This document shows, piece by piece, positions 21,506-29,461 of a stretch of DNA of 30,680 nucleotides. Location of the stretch: contig JAZQDV010000009.1 in NCBI GenBank assembly GCA_045546975.1, positions 1-30,680 of the forward strand, written 5' to 3'. The position numbers and the translations under genes were made by a program. This stretch comes from SIG480 sp045546975. GTDB taxonomy: Bacteria > Bacillota > Clostridia > Oscillospirales > JAAYXM01. The notes under the pieces were generated by a model. The model ran no database searches. It was not told the DNA's origin and saw only the letters and a list, made by a program, of their open reading frames with translations. Every line of letters begins with the position of its first letter. Position 1 is the first letter of the stretch.

Positions 21506-22663
21506 ATGAAAAAGAAGTTGCTTGCACTTTTATTGCTTGTTATAGTAGTGGCACTTGTCGCAGTGACGGGTATGTTCACGACCTTGAACAGCACTGTAAA
21601 AAAGGAAAGCCGTAAGGTTCAGGGGATGAAAGAGAATTTCCTTGAAGACGGAAGCGAGGAGAACTACAACGCGATTCTCACACAGTATGCGAAGGAGAAA
21701 AATCCTGAGGCAGCCATTGCTTTTGTCGAGTCGGAGGACGATGAGGCACTCCGCTTTGAGCGACTTTCAAAAATCTATGACAGTACCTCAGACTCCCCGA
21801 TTAAAGCAGGCAACAGTATGTCTAATATTCAGAACGGAGGAACAGTCGCTCGCTCCGGTGATAAGATGTTCTTTGTGTCGGAGGTTTTCGGTGGTATCTA
21901 TAAGAGAGAAAACGGGATAAATACGCGAATCTCCGACGTCCGTGCAACATCGCTTAATGCTAACGGAGAGTGGCTCTACTTTGTTGACCTTGATGAGTAC
22001 AGGATATGCAGAATCCGTGAGGACGGAAGTGAGCTTGAAAAAATCGGAAGCTTCCAGACAACACAGTTTTATATGATTGGAAGCAAGATGTTCTTTATGA
22101 ACCTGAGTGACGAAAACCGTATCTACAGCGCGGACCTTTCGGGAAAGAACCTCAGAAAGCTCTCTGACCGTAGTACGAATTATATGACGATCTATGGCTC
22201 TACAATTTACTTAAGGGATATGAGCGGAGAGGGAGAGATATATACCGTATCGCTTACAGGCGAGAATGAAAAGCTTCTTTTTGACTATGCCGCACACTTC
22301 ATAGCAGGAACACAGGACGGAATCGTTTTCAGAAATGAAGACGTAAGCGAAATAAATAAAGAAGACAGCACATATCTCCAGCTTTGCAAAAGAGACAGCG
22401 AAACAGGCGACACTTCTGTGCTCTATGACTCGCGCATAGGCTATATGAGCGCAAGTGAGGACGATATAATATTCGTTGATTTTGATGACGGAAGCTCTGT
22501 GCTGAAAATGAAGGGCGACAAAACCGGAATCGAGAAGATTACAAATGATAAAGTGGATTCGCTTATGGTTTTCGGAAATATGCTCTACTATTACAACGAA
22601 AACGACGGAAATAAGCTTTATTGCATCTCAAAGGACGGAAAAGGCAGAGAATGTCTCGAATAA
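21506..22663 (+). CDS. Membrane-anchored beta-propeller protein (DUF5050-like)
   Basis: 385 residues with AGGAGA before the ATG. Residues 4-25 form a single hydrophobic helix after KKK, with no lipobox Cys, so it is an uncleaved anchor or signal peptide. From about residue 105 the chain is built of short repeats of the type G-x-x-L/M-Y/F-F-V/M-x-x-x-x-x-x-I-Y-x-x-x-x-x-G-x, as in DUF5050/LRP1-type beta-propellers (for example WLYFVDLDEYRICRIREDGSEL and RIYSADLSGKNLRKL). Function is unknown; such propellers usually bind proteins or glycans outside the cell. A protein of the same build is at 29462. Confidence 0.75.
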   Translation: MKKKLLALLLLVIVVALVAVTGMFTTLNSTVKKESRKVQGMKENFLEDGSEENYNAILTQYAKEKNPEAAIAFVESEDDEALRFERLSKIYDSTSDSPIKAGNSMSNIQNGGTVARSGDKMFFVSEVFGGIYKRENGINTRISDVRATSLNANGEWLYFVDLDEYRICRIREDGSELEKIGSFQTTQFYMIGSKMFFMNLSDENRIYSADLSGKNLRKLSDRSTNYMTIYGSTIYLRDMSGEGEIYTVSLTGENEKLLFDYAAHFIAGTQDGIVFRNEDVSEINKEDSTYLQLCKRDSETGDTSVLYDSRIGYMSASEDDIIFVDFDDGSSVLKMKGDKTGIEKITNDKVDSLMVFGNMLYYYNENDGNKLYCISKDGKGRECLE

Positions 22664-22693
22664 CAGAAATATCTGCAGAAAGGGAGTGGTATA

Positions 22694-23530
22694 ATGGAGT
22701 TATCCGAACTCATAACTAAAATAATAACAGGGGCGGCTCCTTGTGTATTGGGGCTTGACGTCGGATATTCCGAGCTTCCAGGAGAGTTTATGCGCGGTCA
22801 TGCAGATAAGGCAGAGGCAGTAAGGGCGTTCAACCGCCTTGTTATCAACACACTGGGCGATATAGTACCTGCGATATCAGTAAATGTAGAGGCGCTTATG
22901 CCGTATGGCACAGAAACCGTCGCGGACGCGATTTCATACGCGAAGGAAAAGGGCCTTTTCACGATAGCCGATGTAAAATGCTCGGGAGAGCCGCGCGCGG
23001 CTGAGGCTTCGGCTGAGTTATATTTTGACACAATCGGTGCTGACTGCATTACCGTTTCTCCATACTACGGTACGGCAGGTGTCGCACCTATCCTTGAAAA
23101 GAGCAAAAAGGAAAAGAAAAGCGTTTTTGTGCTTGTTCATTCCGATAGCGGAACTCCTCAGGATGTGCAGGACCTCGTAACGGGGGTCAGGACGGTATAC
23201 CGCGCTGTTTGTGAGCGCGCAAGCCGTTGGGGAGAAAAGAGAGTGGGAAGTATGGGGTATTCCGACATCGGCATAATTATCGGCGGTGTACCCAACAGCG
23301 TACTTGCCGAGCTTCGCAGAACATACAAGAAAATGCTGTTCCTCATTACGGGATACGACGGAAACAAGACAAGGGGCCATGACATAAACGGCGCTTTTGA
23401 TATGCGCGGTCTTGGTGGACTTGTTTATGTTACGCGAGAGATAACCCTTGCAAAAGGAAACGGAGCTTATTCGGAAAGAATAAGGAATGCCGCAGAAGAG
23501 GTAATAAAGGATTTGAGAATCTGTTTTTAA
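22694..23530 (+). CDS. Orotidine-5'-phosphate decarboxylase-like protein with altered catalytic residues
   Basis: 278 residues, the length of the type 2 (PyrF group II) barrel. Similarity is clear overall: VLGLDVGYSELP at the start, SPYYGTAGVAPIL, VLVHSDSGTPQDVQDL, FLITGYDGNKTRGHDINGAFD and an Arg in the last phosphate-binding strand (VTREI). However, the D-x-K-x-x-D catalytic motif reads D93-V-K95-C-S-G98, so the second Asp is missing, and the usual catalytic Lys of the preceding strand appears to be N64 (ISVNVEALMPYG). Decarboxylation of OMP is therefore doubtful. It is 30 bases after the beta-propeller gene and no other pyrimidine gene is adjacent. It could still be the annotated pyrF of this organism. 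Confidence 0.7.
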   Translation: MELSELITKIITGAAPCVLGLDVGYSELPGEFMRGHADKAEAVRAFNRLVINTLGDIVPAISVNVEALMPYGTETVADAISYAKEKGLFTIADVKCSGEPRAAEASAELYFDTIGADCITVSPYYGTAGVAPILEKSKKEKKSVFVLVHSDSGTPQDVQDLVTGVRTVYRAVCERASRWGEKRVGSMGYSDIGIIIGGVPNSVLAELRRTYKKMLFLITGYDGNKTRGHDINGAFDMRGLGGLVYVTREITLAKGNGAYSERIRNAAEEVIKDLRICF

Positions 23531-23548
23531 GCCGAGGGGAGAACGGGA

Positions 23549-24676
23549 ATGACGGAAATATATTTTATTCGCCACGCGGAGTCTTACGGCAATGTAGCAA
23601 GACGTGTTTACGGATGGTATGACGGGCTTGTAACTCCAAAGGGCTACACGCAGATCAATGCGCTGAGGAAACGCTTTGAGGCAGTGGATATTGACGTAGT
23701 ATATTCAAGTGACCTCACGCGCACAGTAGAAACCGCACGTGCAATCTATGAGCCGAAGCGACTTCCTTTGAACACCGAGCCCGGCTTCAGGGAAATCCAT
23801 TTCGGTGTCTGGGAGGATGCGTGTTGGGGTGAACTTATATCAGAATACAAGGAAATGTATGATGCGTGGATAGAAAGACCGCTCCAGTTTGAGGTAGAGA
23901 ACGCCGAGACGTATACCGAGCTCTACGCGAGAGCAAAAACAGCTCTTATGCGAATAATTTCCGAGAATGAAGGGAAATCGATAGCGATAGTAAGTCACGG
24001 CGCAGTCCTTCGCGTGCTTATGCACGGAATAATGAATGGGGACGACATAGAAGGCGTTGTCGGGGACGACTGGGGTGACAATACCTGCGTCAGCCTCTTC
24101 CGTTATGACGGTGAGCGCTTTTTTGAGGTTTACAGAAACAGTGACGAGCACTTAAAGCTTCTTCCCGGTTACGGTGAAGGGATTGCCTGGGTGCGCGAGG
24201 GTGGCGGCAGAAATGTGCATTTTGTATCTGCCGATGCTGTGCGCGACCGTGAGAAGATAAACGAATACCACCGTCTTGCGTGGAAGGAAATCTTTGACGA
24301 TGATATAAATATCGCACTTGTCGAGAAAAAGACAAAACGTCTGCTTAAAAAAGACAGGGAAAACGTAGTGTTCGGAATTCTCGGCAGGGAAGAATTAGGA
24401 ATGGTTGAGCTTGACGGAAGTGTTAAGCTTCATTCTGATACAGGGCACATATCGTTTGTGTACTTAAAGCCGGAATACAGACGTCAGCGTTTCGGTATCC
24501 AGCTTATAGGACATGCGATGAGCAAGTACAAAAGAGAAGGCAAGAAGCATATAAGCGTGAGAGTTGCAGTTTCAAATACCGCGGCGTATAAGTTCTACAC
24601 AAAGTACGGATTCTATGAAATTTTCCGCGAAAACGACGATGGAATAGAACAACGCGTAATGATTCTTGATATATAA
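23549..24676 (+). CDS. Histidine phosphatase-GNAT acetyltransferase fusion
   Basis: 375 residues, ATG preceded by GAGGGGAG. Residues 1 to about 205 are a phosphoglycerate mutase-like histidine phosphatase: the RHAES motif with the phospho-acceptor H9, SSDLTRTVETA, FGVWED and SHGAVLRVLMHG near 150. Residues about 225-375 are a GNAT fold: FVYLKPEYRRQRFGIQLIGHAM is the acetyl-CoA-binding motif A, and VAVSNTAAYKFYTKYGFYEI the C-terminal motif. The substrates are unknown. The fusion suggests that one small molecule or protein is both dephosphorylated and acylated. It lies between the OMPDC-like gene and the flippase in one transcription unit. Confidence 0.85.
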   Translation: MTEIYFIRHAESYGNVARRVYGWYDGLVTPKGYTQINALRKRFEAVDIDVVYSSDLTRTVETARAIYEPKRLPLNTEPGFREIHFGVWEDACWGELISEYKEMYDAWIERPLQFEVENAETYTELYARAKTALMRIISENEGKSIAIVSHGAVLRVLMHGIMNGDDIEGVVGDDWGDNTCVSLFRYDGERFFEVYRNSDEHLKLLPGYGEGIAWVREGGGRNVHFVSADAVRDREKINEYHRLAWKEIFDDDINIALVEKKTKRLLKKDRENVVFGILGREELGMVELDGSVKLHSDTGHISFVYLKPEYRRQRFGIQLIGHAMSKYKREGKKHISVRVAVSNTAAYKFYTKYGFYEIFRENDDGIEQRVMILDI

Positions 24677-24688
24677 AAGGTGAAATGT

Positions 24689-26287
24689 ATGAGCGAGAAG
24701 AAAGAAGCGTCATTTGTAAAAGGTGCGCTTATCCTTGCGATAGCCAGTGTAATGGTAAAAGTTATCGGTGCGGTATTCAGAATACCGCTTACAAACATCG
24801 TGGGCGAATACACGATGGGACTTTACAGTATGGCGTACAGATACTATTCCATACTGCTCACGATTGCGACGGCGGGAATCCCTATAGCTATATCAAAAAT
24901 GATTTCGGAATCCCGCGCTCTTGGTCGCACGCGTGAGACAAAGCGTGTTTTCAATACAGCAATAGGTCTTTGTTTAACAATCGGACTTGTAGGTATGCTC
25001 GTGCTTATCGTGTTTTCTGACAAGCTCGCACTTGCGGCAAACGACATTAATGCGGCACCAAGCATAATCGTTCTTGCTCCCGCGGTGCTCTTCATGGCGG
25101 TCACGGCAGGCTTTCGCGGGTACTTCCAGGGCAATGAAAATATGGTGCCGACGGCACTTTCACAGATAATCGAGGCACTTTCAAGACTTGTTATAGGTCT
25201 TCTTTTTGCCTACATACTCCTCACTCACGGCTTTGCGGAGAAGTATATTTCCGCAGGTGTCATCCTCGGTATAACAACGGGAACGGTGCTTACGGTAATA
25301 CTTATGGTCGTTCTTGCGGCTGTGAAAAAGAGGCGAGAGCGGGATGTCCCCGAGACAGGAGAGACACTTCGTGGTCGTGGTGATATACTTTCTTCACTTC
25401 TTAAAATCGCAATCCCTGTAACGCTCGGCTCACTTATTATGAACGTAACAAGCACTATTGATATGTTCCTGATAACAAACCGCCTTGCATCTCTTGGATA
25501 TGATTCCGAGATAACAACGTCACTTTTCGGTGTGTACGAAAACTACGCACTTCCGCTTTTCAATCTTATCCCATCGATAATAATCTCACTTAATGTGAGC
25601 GTGACGCCTACAATATCTGCGGCATTTGCAATAAAGGATACGGAGAAGCTCCATAAGACGATACTTTCAGCACTTCGCATAGTAATCATATTTACACTCC
25701 CCGCATCTGTCGGAATCTCAGTTCTTTCAGGTCCGATACTGTCAATCTTGTTCAAATCAGCAAGTGATGTTGCGATTGCAACGCCAGTGCTTTCAATCCT
25801 TGCAATTGCATCGTTCTTCCTTTGCGCGTCGTCGCTCACCTCGACTTCTATGCAGGCGCTCGGCCGCGCAACGATTCCGCTTATGACGATGCTTGCGGGT
25901 GCTGTTGTCAAGGTGGTTGCAAACTATTTCCTTATTGCAATTCCGGGAGTAGAGCTTTCCGGTGCTGCAATAGGAACAGTGCTTTGTTATGTTGTCATAA
26001 CAGTTCTTAATATGATATTCCTTTCAAGGACAGTAGGCTTTAGGCCGAAGTTCTCCGACACATATATCCGTCCGCTCGTGTGCTCCGCGATAATGGGTGT
26101 TGTGGTATACTTTGCGTATCGGCTCACCGTAGGAGTTCTCGGAAATCTCATCTCCGTTGCACTCTCGATAGGTCTTGGCGTTGCGGTGTACTTTATAACA
26201 ATGCTTGTTTTCCGGGGAATAACGAAGGACGATGTAATGGGACTTCCAAAGGGCGAAAAGATAGCGGCAAAGCTTTTCAAAAACTAA
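24689..26287 (+). CDS. MurJ/SpoVB-type polysaccharide or lipid II flippase (MOP superfamily)
   Basis: 532 residues from the ATG at 24689, seven bases after AAAGGTGA; an in-frame GTG at 24680 lies in that site. About 14 hydrophobic helices. FVKGALILAIASVMVKVIGAVFRIPLTNIVG at the start and GYFQGNENMVPTALSQIIEALSRL are typical of the SpoVB/MurJ/PST branch. It would flip a lipid-linked cell-wall precursor across the membrane; which one cannot be read from sequence. It is the last gene of its unit, followed by a bidirectional terminator. Confidence 0.88.
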   Translation: MSEKKEASFVKGALILAIASVMVKVIGAVFRIPLTNIVGEYTMGLYSMAYRYYSILLTIATAGIPIAISKMISESRALGRTRETKRVFNTAIGLCLTIGLVGMLVLIVFSDKLALAANDINAAPSIIVLAPAVLFMAVTAGFRGYFQGNENMVPTALSQIIEALSRLVIGLLFAYILLTHGFAEKYISAGVILGITTGTVLTVILMVVLAAVKKRRERDVPETGETLRGRGDILSSLLKIAIPVTLGSLIMNVTSTIDMFLITNRLASLGYDSEITTSLFGVYENYALPLFNLIPSIIISLNVSVTPTISAAFAIKDTEKLHKTILSALRIVIIFTLPASVGISVLSGPILSILFKSASDVAIATPVLSILAIASFFLCASSLTSTSMQALGRATIPLMTMLAGAVVKVVANYFLIAIPGVELSGAAIGTVLCYVVITVLNMIFLSRTVGFRPKFSDTYIRPLVCSAIMGVVVYFAYRLTVGVLGNLISVALSIGLGVAVYFITMLVFRGITKDDVMGLPKGEKIAAKLFKN

Positions 26288-26290
26288 AAC

Positions 26291-26324
26291 AAACGGTGTG
26301 GTCTTCTGACCACACCGTTTTCGT
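26291..26324. terminator. Bidirectional terminator between convergent genes
   Basis: AAACGGTGTGGTC (26291-26303), TTCT loop, GACCACACCGTTT (26308-26320), flanked by A's and T's. Confidence 0.88.
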
Positions 26325-28088
26325 TTATGCTTCGGTATACATACTGTAAAGGTTGTAATAAAGCCCGCGCTTTTCAAGTAGCTCTGCGTGTGTTCCTTGC
26401 TCTTCAATTCCGTTTTCCGTAAGAACAAGAATCGTTGTCGCGTTCTTTATGGTTGTTAACCTGTGCGCGATAGTTAATGTTGTGCGACCCTCTGCAAGCT
26501 CGGCAAGGGATTTCTGAACAATAAGCTCACTTTCGTTATCAAGAGCGCTTGTCGCCTCGTCGAGAAGAAGTATCGGTGGATTCTTGAGAAATACACGAGC
26601 GATGCTTATTCTCTGTTTCTGACCGCCTGAGAGCTTAACCCCGCGCTCACCGACAAATGTATTGTAGCCGTCCGGAAGCTCGGATATAAACTCGTGTGCG
26701 CCTGCAAGCTTTGCGGCATGCTCTATCTGTTCGTGTGTTGCACCGGGAAGTCCGTATTCTATGTTCTCATAAACCGTTCCGGAGAAGAGGTAAACGTCCT
26801 GCTGAACAATACCTATGTTATTGCGCAGTGAGTGCGTTGTCACATCGCGGATGTCAATTCCGTCAAGGAGTATTGCACCATCTGTCACGTCATAGAAACG
26901 GGGAATGAGGTTGCAGAGAGTTGTCTTTCCCGCACCTGACGGACCGACGAGAGCAATGTGCTCACCTCTGTTTATTTTGAGGTTTATGTTATCGAGCACA
27001 AACTCGGAGGAGTCGCCATAGCGGAAGGACACATCGCGAAGCTCAATATCACCCGAGATGTTTGATAATTCAATCGCACCCTCGCGGTCTTTTATTTCTA
27101 TCGGCTCATCCATAACCTCGACAAAGCGCTCGATTCCAGTCATTCCGCGCTGGAACTGTTCTGTAAACTCGATGATTCTGCGGATAGATGCTAAAAGTGT
27201 TGTTACATACAGAAGATACGCCATAAGGTCTGCAGGTGTTACCTTTCCGTTCATCATAAATATGGAGCCCACAACAACGACGACTATATACATAAGTCCG
27301 TCAAAGAAACGTGTCGAGCTGTGAAAGCCTGCCATATATTTGTATGTAAGCTTTTTAGTATCAAAGAAGCGACTGTTACCCTTTTCAAATTTTTCGTTTT
27401 CGATATCCTCGTTTGCAAAAGATTTCACAACGCGCACACCGAGGAGCGAATCCTCAACCTGAGCGTTGATTTCGCCAAGCTGTTCGCGGTTGCGCTTAAA
27501 CGCGTTTCGCATATTCTTTCTGAAATGCAGTGAAAAGATAAACATAAATGGGAGAATGGAGAAGATTATAAGCGTCAGCCAGACGTTCATTGTGCAGAGG
27601 ATAGAGAACGAGGCAACTATCTTTACTCCCGCAATGAAAAATTCCTCGGGACAGTGATGTGCAAACTCTGTGATGTCAAAAAGGTCACTTGTTATGCGCG
27701 ACATAAGCTGCCCGATTTTCGTGTTGCTGTAGTATGAATGTGAAAGCTTCTGAAGATGTGAGAACAAATCACGGCGCATATCCGTCTCAATTTTCGCACC
27801 CATAACGTGTCCGACATCCTGCATGAAGTAATGTGCAAAAACATCGATGATTCGAAGCACGAGATACAGCGCACCGACAGAGAGTATAAGTCTTACCGAC
27901 AAAAGTGCCGGGTCGTTGAAGCCGATGTCCGTAAGGTGGCGGACAATGAGCGGCAGAATGATATCACAAAGCGTTGTGAGCAGTGCACATAGAAGGTCGA
28001 GCACCAGCACAAGCTTGTATTTTTTGAAATACGGAATAAACCGCGATATGAGATATGATGTTTTCAGATGTTTCTTTTTATTTTCCAT
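26325..28088 (-). CDS. ABC exporter, fused permease-ATPase
   Basis: 587 residues from the ATG at 28088 (GAGGTG upstream); an in-frame GTG at 28097 lies in the ribosome site. Residues about 25-315 form a six-helix type-1 exporter domain. Residues about 340-585 are the ATPase with Walker A GPSGAGKTT, Q-loop IGIVQQDVYLFSG, signature LSGGQKQR, Walker B ILLLDEAT and the H-loop His in IAHRLTT. It would work as a homodimer, or with a second half-transporter outside this window, exporting a lipid, drug or peptide. No peptidase domain is fused and the cargo is not evident. Confidence 0.93.
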   Translation of the reverse strand: MENKKKHLKTSYLISRFIPYFKKYKLVLVLDLLCALLTTLCDIILPLIVRHLTDIGFNDPALLSVRLILSVGALYLVLRIIDVFAHYFMQDVGHVMGAKIETDMRRDLFSHLQKLSHSYYSNTKIGQLMSRITSDLFDITEFAHHCPEEFFIAGVKIVASFSILCTMNVWLTLIIFSILPFMFIFSLHFRKNMRNAFKRNREQLGEINAQVEDSLLGVRVVKSFANEDIENEKFEKGNSRFFDTKKLTYKYMAGFHSSTRFFDGLMYIVVVVVGSIFMMNGKVTPADLMAYLLYVTTLLASIRRIIEFTEQFQRGMTGIERFVEVMDEPIEIKDREGAIELSNISGDIELRDVSFRYGDSSEFVLDNINLKINRGEHIALVGPSGAGKTTLCNLIPRFYDVTDGAILLDGIDIRDVTTHSLRNNIGIVQQDVYLFSGTVYENIEYGLPGATHEQIEHAAKLAGAHEFISELPDGYNTFVGERGVKLSGGQKQRISIARVFLKNPPILLLDEATSALDNESELIVQKSLAELAEGRTTLTIAHRLTTIKNATTILVLTENGIEEQGTHAELLEKRGLYYNLYSMYTEA

Positions 28089-28115
28089 AGGTAGCACCTC
28101 GCTTTTACGAGAATA

Positions 28116-28144
28116 AGTATACCATTTTGGAAAGAAAAAAGCAA
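28116..28144 (-). promoter_or_regulatory. Promoter of the ABC exporter gene
   Basis: Minus strand TTGCTT (28139-28144), 17-base spacer, TATACT (28116-28121). Confidence 0.65.
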
Positions 28145-28226
28145 TTGTGCGAAATGGGGAAGAACAGGAAAATCGTGTAAAAAGAGGCGTTACTCACTCC
28201 AAAAAAGTTGTCAAAATCTTGTCAAG

Positions 28227-28252
28227 CACGAAAATATTTTTCGTGGTATAAT
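28227..28252 (+). promoter_or_regulatory. Extended -10 promoter with overlapping operator-like dyad
   Basis: TGGTATAAT (28244-28252) is an extended -10 element without a well-spaced -35 box. Immediately upstream and overlapping it, CACGAAAA-TAT-TTTTCGTG (28227-28245) is a perfect 8-bp dyad, as expected for a dimeric repressor or activator site. Transcription would begin near 28259. Confidence 0.55.
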
Positions 28253-28258
28253 ACGCAC

Positions 28259-28341
28259 AAATGATGCTTTGGGAGTGTAACGCTATGAAATTGCGCGCGT
28301 TCATAGTGTTATGTTCCTTGCGCGCAGAGCATTCATTTTTG
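28259..28341 (+). ncRNA. Candidate structured leader or small RNA upstream of the toxin-like gene
   Basis: The predicted start of the extended -10 promoter coincides with the 5' strand of an outer helix (AAATGATGCT 28259-28268 with AGCA-TCATTT 28328-28338, one bulged T). Inside is a 12-bp hairpin (28278-28289 with 28300-28311). Its loop contains GCGCGC (28293-28298), which can pair with a second GCGCGC (28320-28325) to form a pseudoknot. The outer helix is followed by a T run, so it may end as an RNA of about 80 nt or act as an attenuator. I match it to no known RNA family. Confidence 0.4.
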
Positions 28342-28370
28342 TTGCAAAAATAATGCAAGTGTACTATAAT
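28342..28370 (+). promoter_or_regulatory. Promoter-like element next to the ribosome site of the toxin-like gene
   Basis: TTGCAA (28342-28347), 17 bases, TATAAT (28365-28370), followed at once by GGAGG and the ATG at 28385. The same arrangement is conserved before the second copy at 30603. A transcript started here would begin downstream of the GGAGG, so its role is uncertain. Confidence 0.45.
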
Positions 28371-28384
28371 GGAGGAAAAATACT

Positions 28385-29455
28385 ATGAAAAATTTAAGCA
28401 GCTTTAAGTGGATTACTCAAGACCCACTATCAAAAAGCGAAAATCAAAGATACTATTACGATTTCGGAACAGGAGAGAAAATCGAACGCGAAGAAGTCAA
28501 AAAACAAAGAGATGCTTTTCTTGAAGGTTTCAATTCTGTCGAAACCATGAAAAAGAACAAAAAAGAAACAGATGTGCTTTATAACAAGGAGCCAAAAATT
28601 ACAAAACTTCCGGGGAGTCCGTTACAAGAAGTGAAAATTGAGAAACTGCCATATGACCCACAAAAGTCATTGAGTGTTCTTCAGTATGCAAACGTGAAGA
28701 AGAAAGACCCGTGGGGACCTTCTCTCGGCGGTGATCTGAAGTCCAACAAGGACAAGGAACTCTTTCTCGACGGTTTTGTGACAGAGACAAAACAGGCACA
28801 AAACAAAACTCAAAATAAAGACGCCATAGAGTTTGGAGAATATTCTGAAACATATAAAATTCTTCAGGATCTCAGCAAACGATGGTATGCAACTTCCGAT
28901 TCTGCAGAAAAGGACAGGTTGCACGGAGTAGCGGAAGAAGTAAGACGCCTTGCCCGTGGCAATAACCGAGTAAAATATGGCACAGATGAAATATTTGACA
29001 TTATGCACAAAAATGCAAAAACAGGTCAACTTGTAAAAGGAATTTCATCGGGAACAATTCCGATGCAATCGACCTTAATAAACCCTATTTTGGCAGGAGT
29101 TTCAGGTAGCTTACTTGAACCGGGGGCATTTCTTACCGCAATGACCGACTATGGACCATGGGATTATAAATATAATGACTACTGGCGAGTAGGTGGTATT
29201 GATGAAAAAGGAAATAAATTGCAATATTATGACGGAAAAGACCTTGATGTAGACAATAACAGAAACTGGCTTGAGTGGATATATTTTGACGGGTATCTCA
29301 TCGGTGCAGACAAATTCGGCAACATGAATATGGCATATGTCGGCAAAAAAATGGGGATTCCTGAGTGGGTTTATAAAAACCCCACTACTATGGATGATCC
29401 TAAAGATATATTCTGGATTGATAAAGGAACCAGCTACGCAGAATCAGGGAGGTAA
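28385..29455 (+). CDS. Polymorphic toxin type 44-like protein
   Basis: 356 residues, ATG nine bases after GGAGG. The N-terminus (MKNLS, a W, DPL, then NQRYYYD) is shared with a second copy at 30603. Two related segments, EVKKQRDAFLEGF and SNKDKELFLDGF, suggest a repeated N-terminal module. The C-terminal part (about 240-356) resembles the polymorphic toxin type 44 domain: a hydrophobic stretch, GPWDYKYNDYW, then FGNMNMAYVGKKMGIPEWV and a Gly/Ser-rich end. No signal peptide is visible and no LXG or RHS region is present. The catalytic activity of type 44 domains is not something I can assign. Codons appear more AT-rich than in the central operons, which hints at transfer. Confidence 0.6.
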   Translation: MKNLSSFKWITQDPLSKSENQRYYYDFGTGEKIEREEVKKQRDAFLEGFNSVETMKKNKKETDVLYNKEPKITKLPGSPLQEVKIEKLPYDPQKSLSVLQYANVKKKDPWGPSLGGDLKSNKDKELFLDGFVTETKQAQNKTQNKDAIEFGEYSETYKILQDLSKRWYATSDSAEKDRLHGVAEEVRRLARGNNRVKYGTDEIFDIMHKNAKTGQLVKGISSGTIPMQSTLINPILAGVSGSLLEPGAFLTAMTDYGPWDYKYNDYWRVGGIDEKGNKLQYYDGKDLDVDNNRNWLEWIYFDGYLIGADKFGNMNMAYVGKKMGIPEWVYKNPTTMDDPKDIFWIDKGTSYAESGR

Positions 29456-29461
29456 GTAAGA

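Noticed and set aside
28259..28341. Classical type III (ToxIN-like) RNA antitoxin
   Set aside because: Only one structural unit is present with no tandem repeats, and the downstream protein is about twice the usual ToxN length and of a different family.
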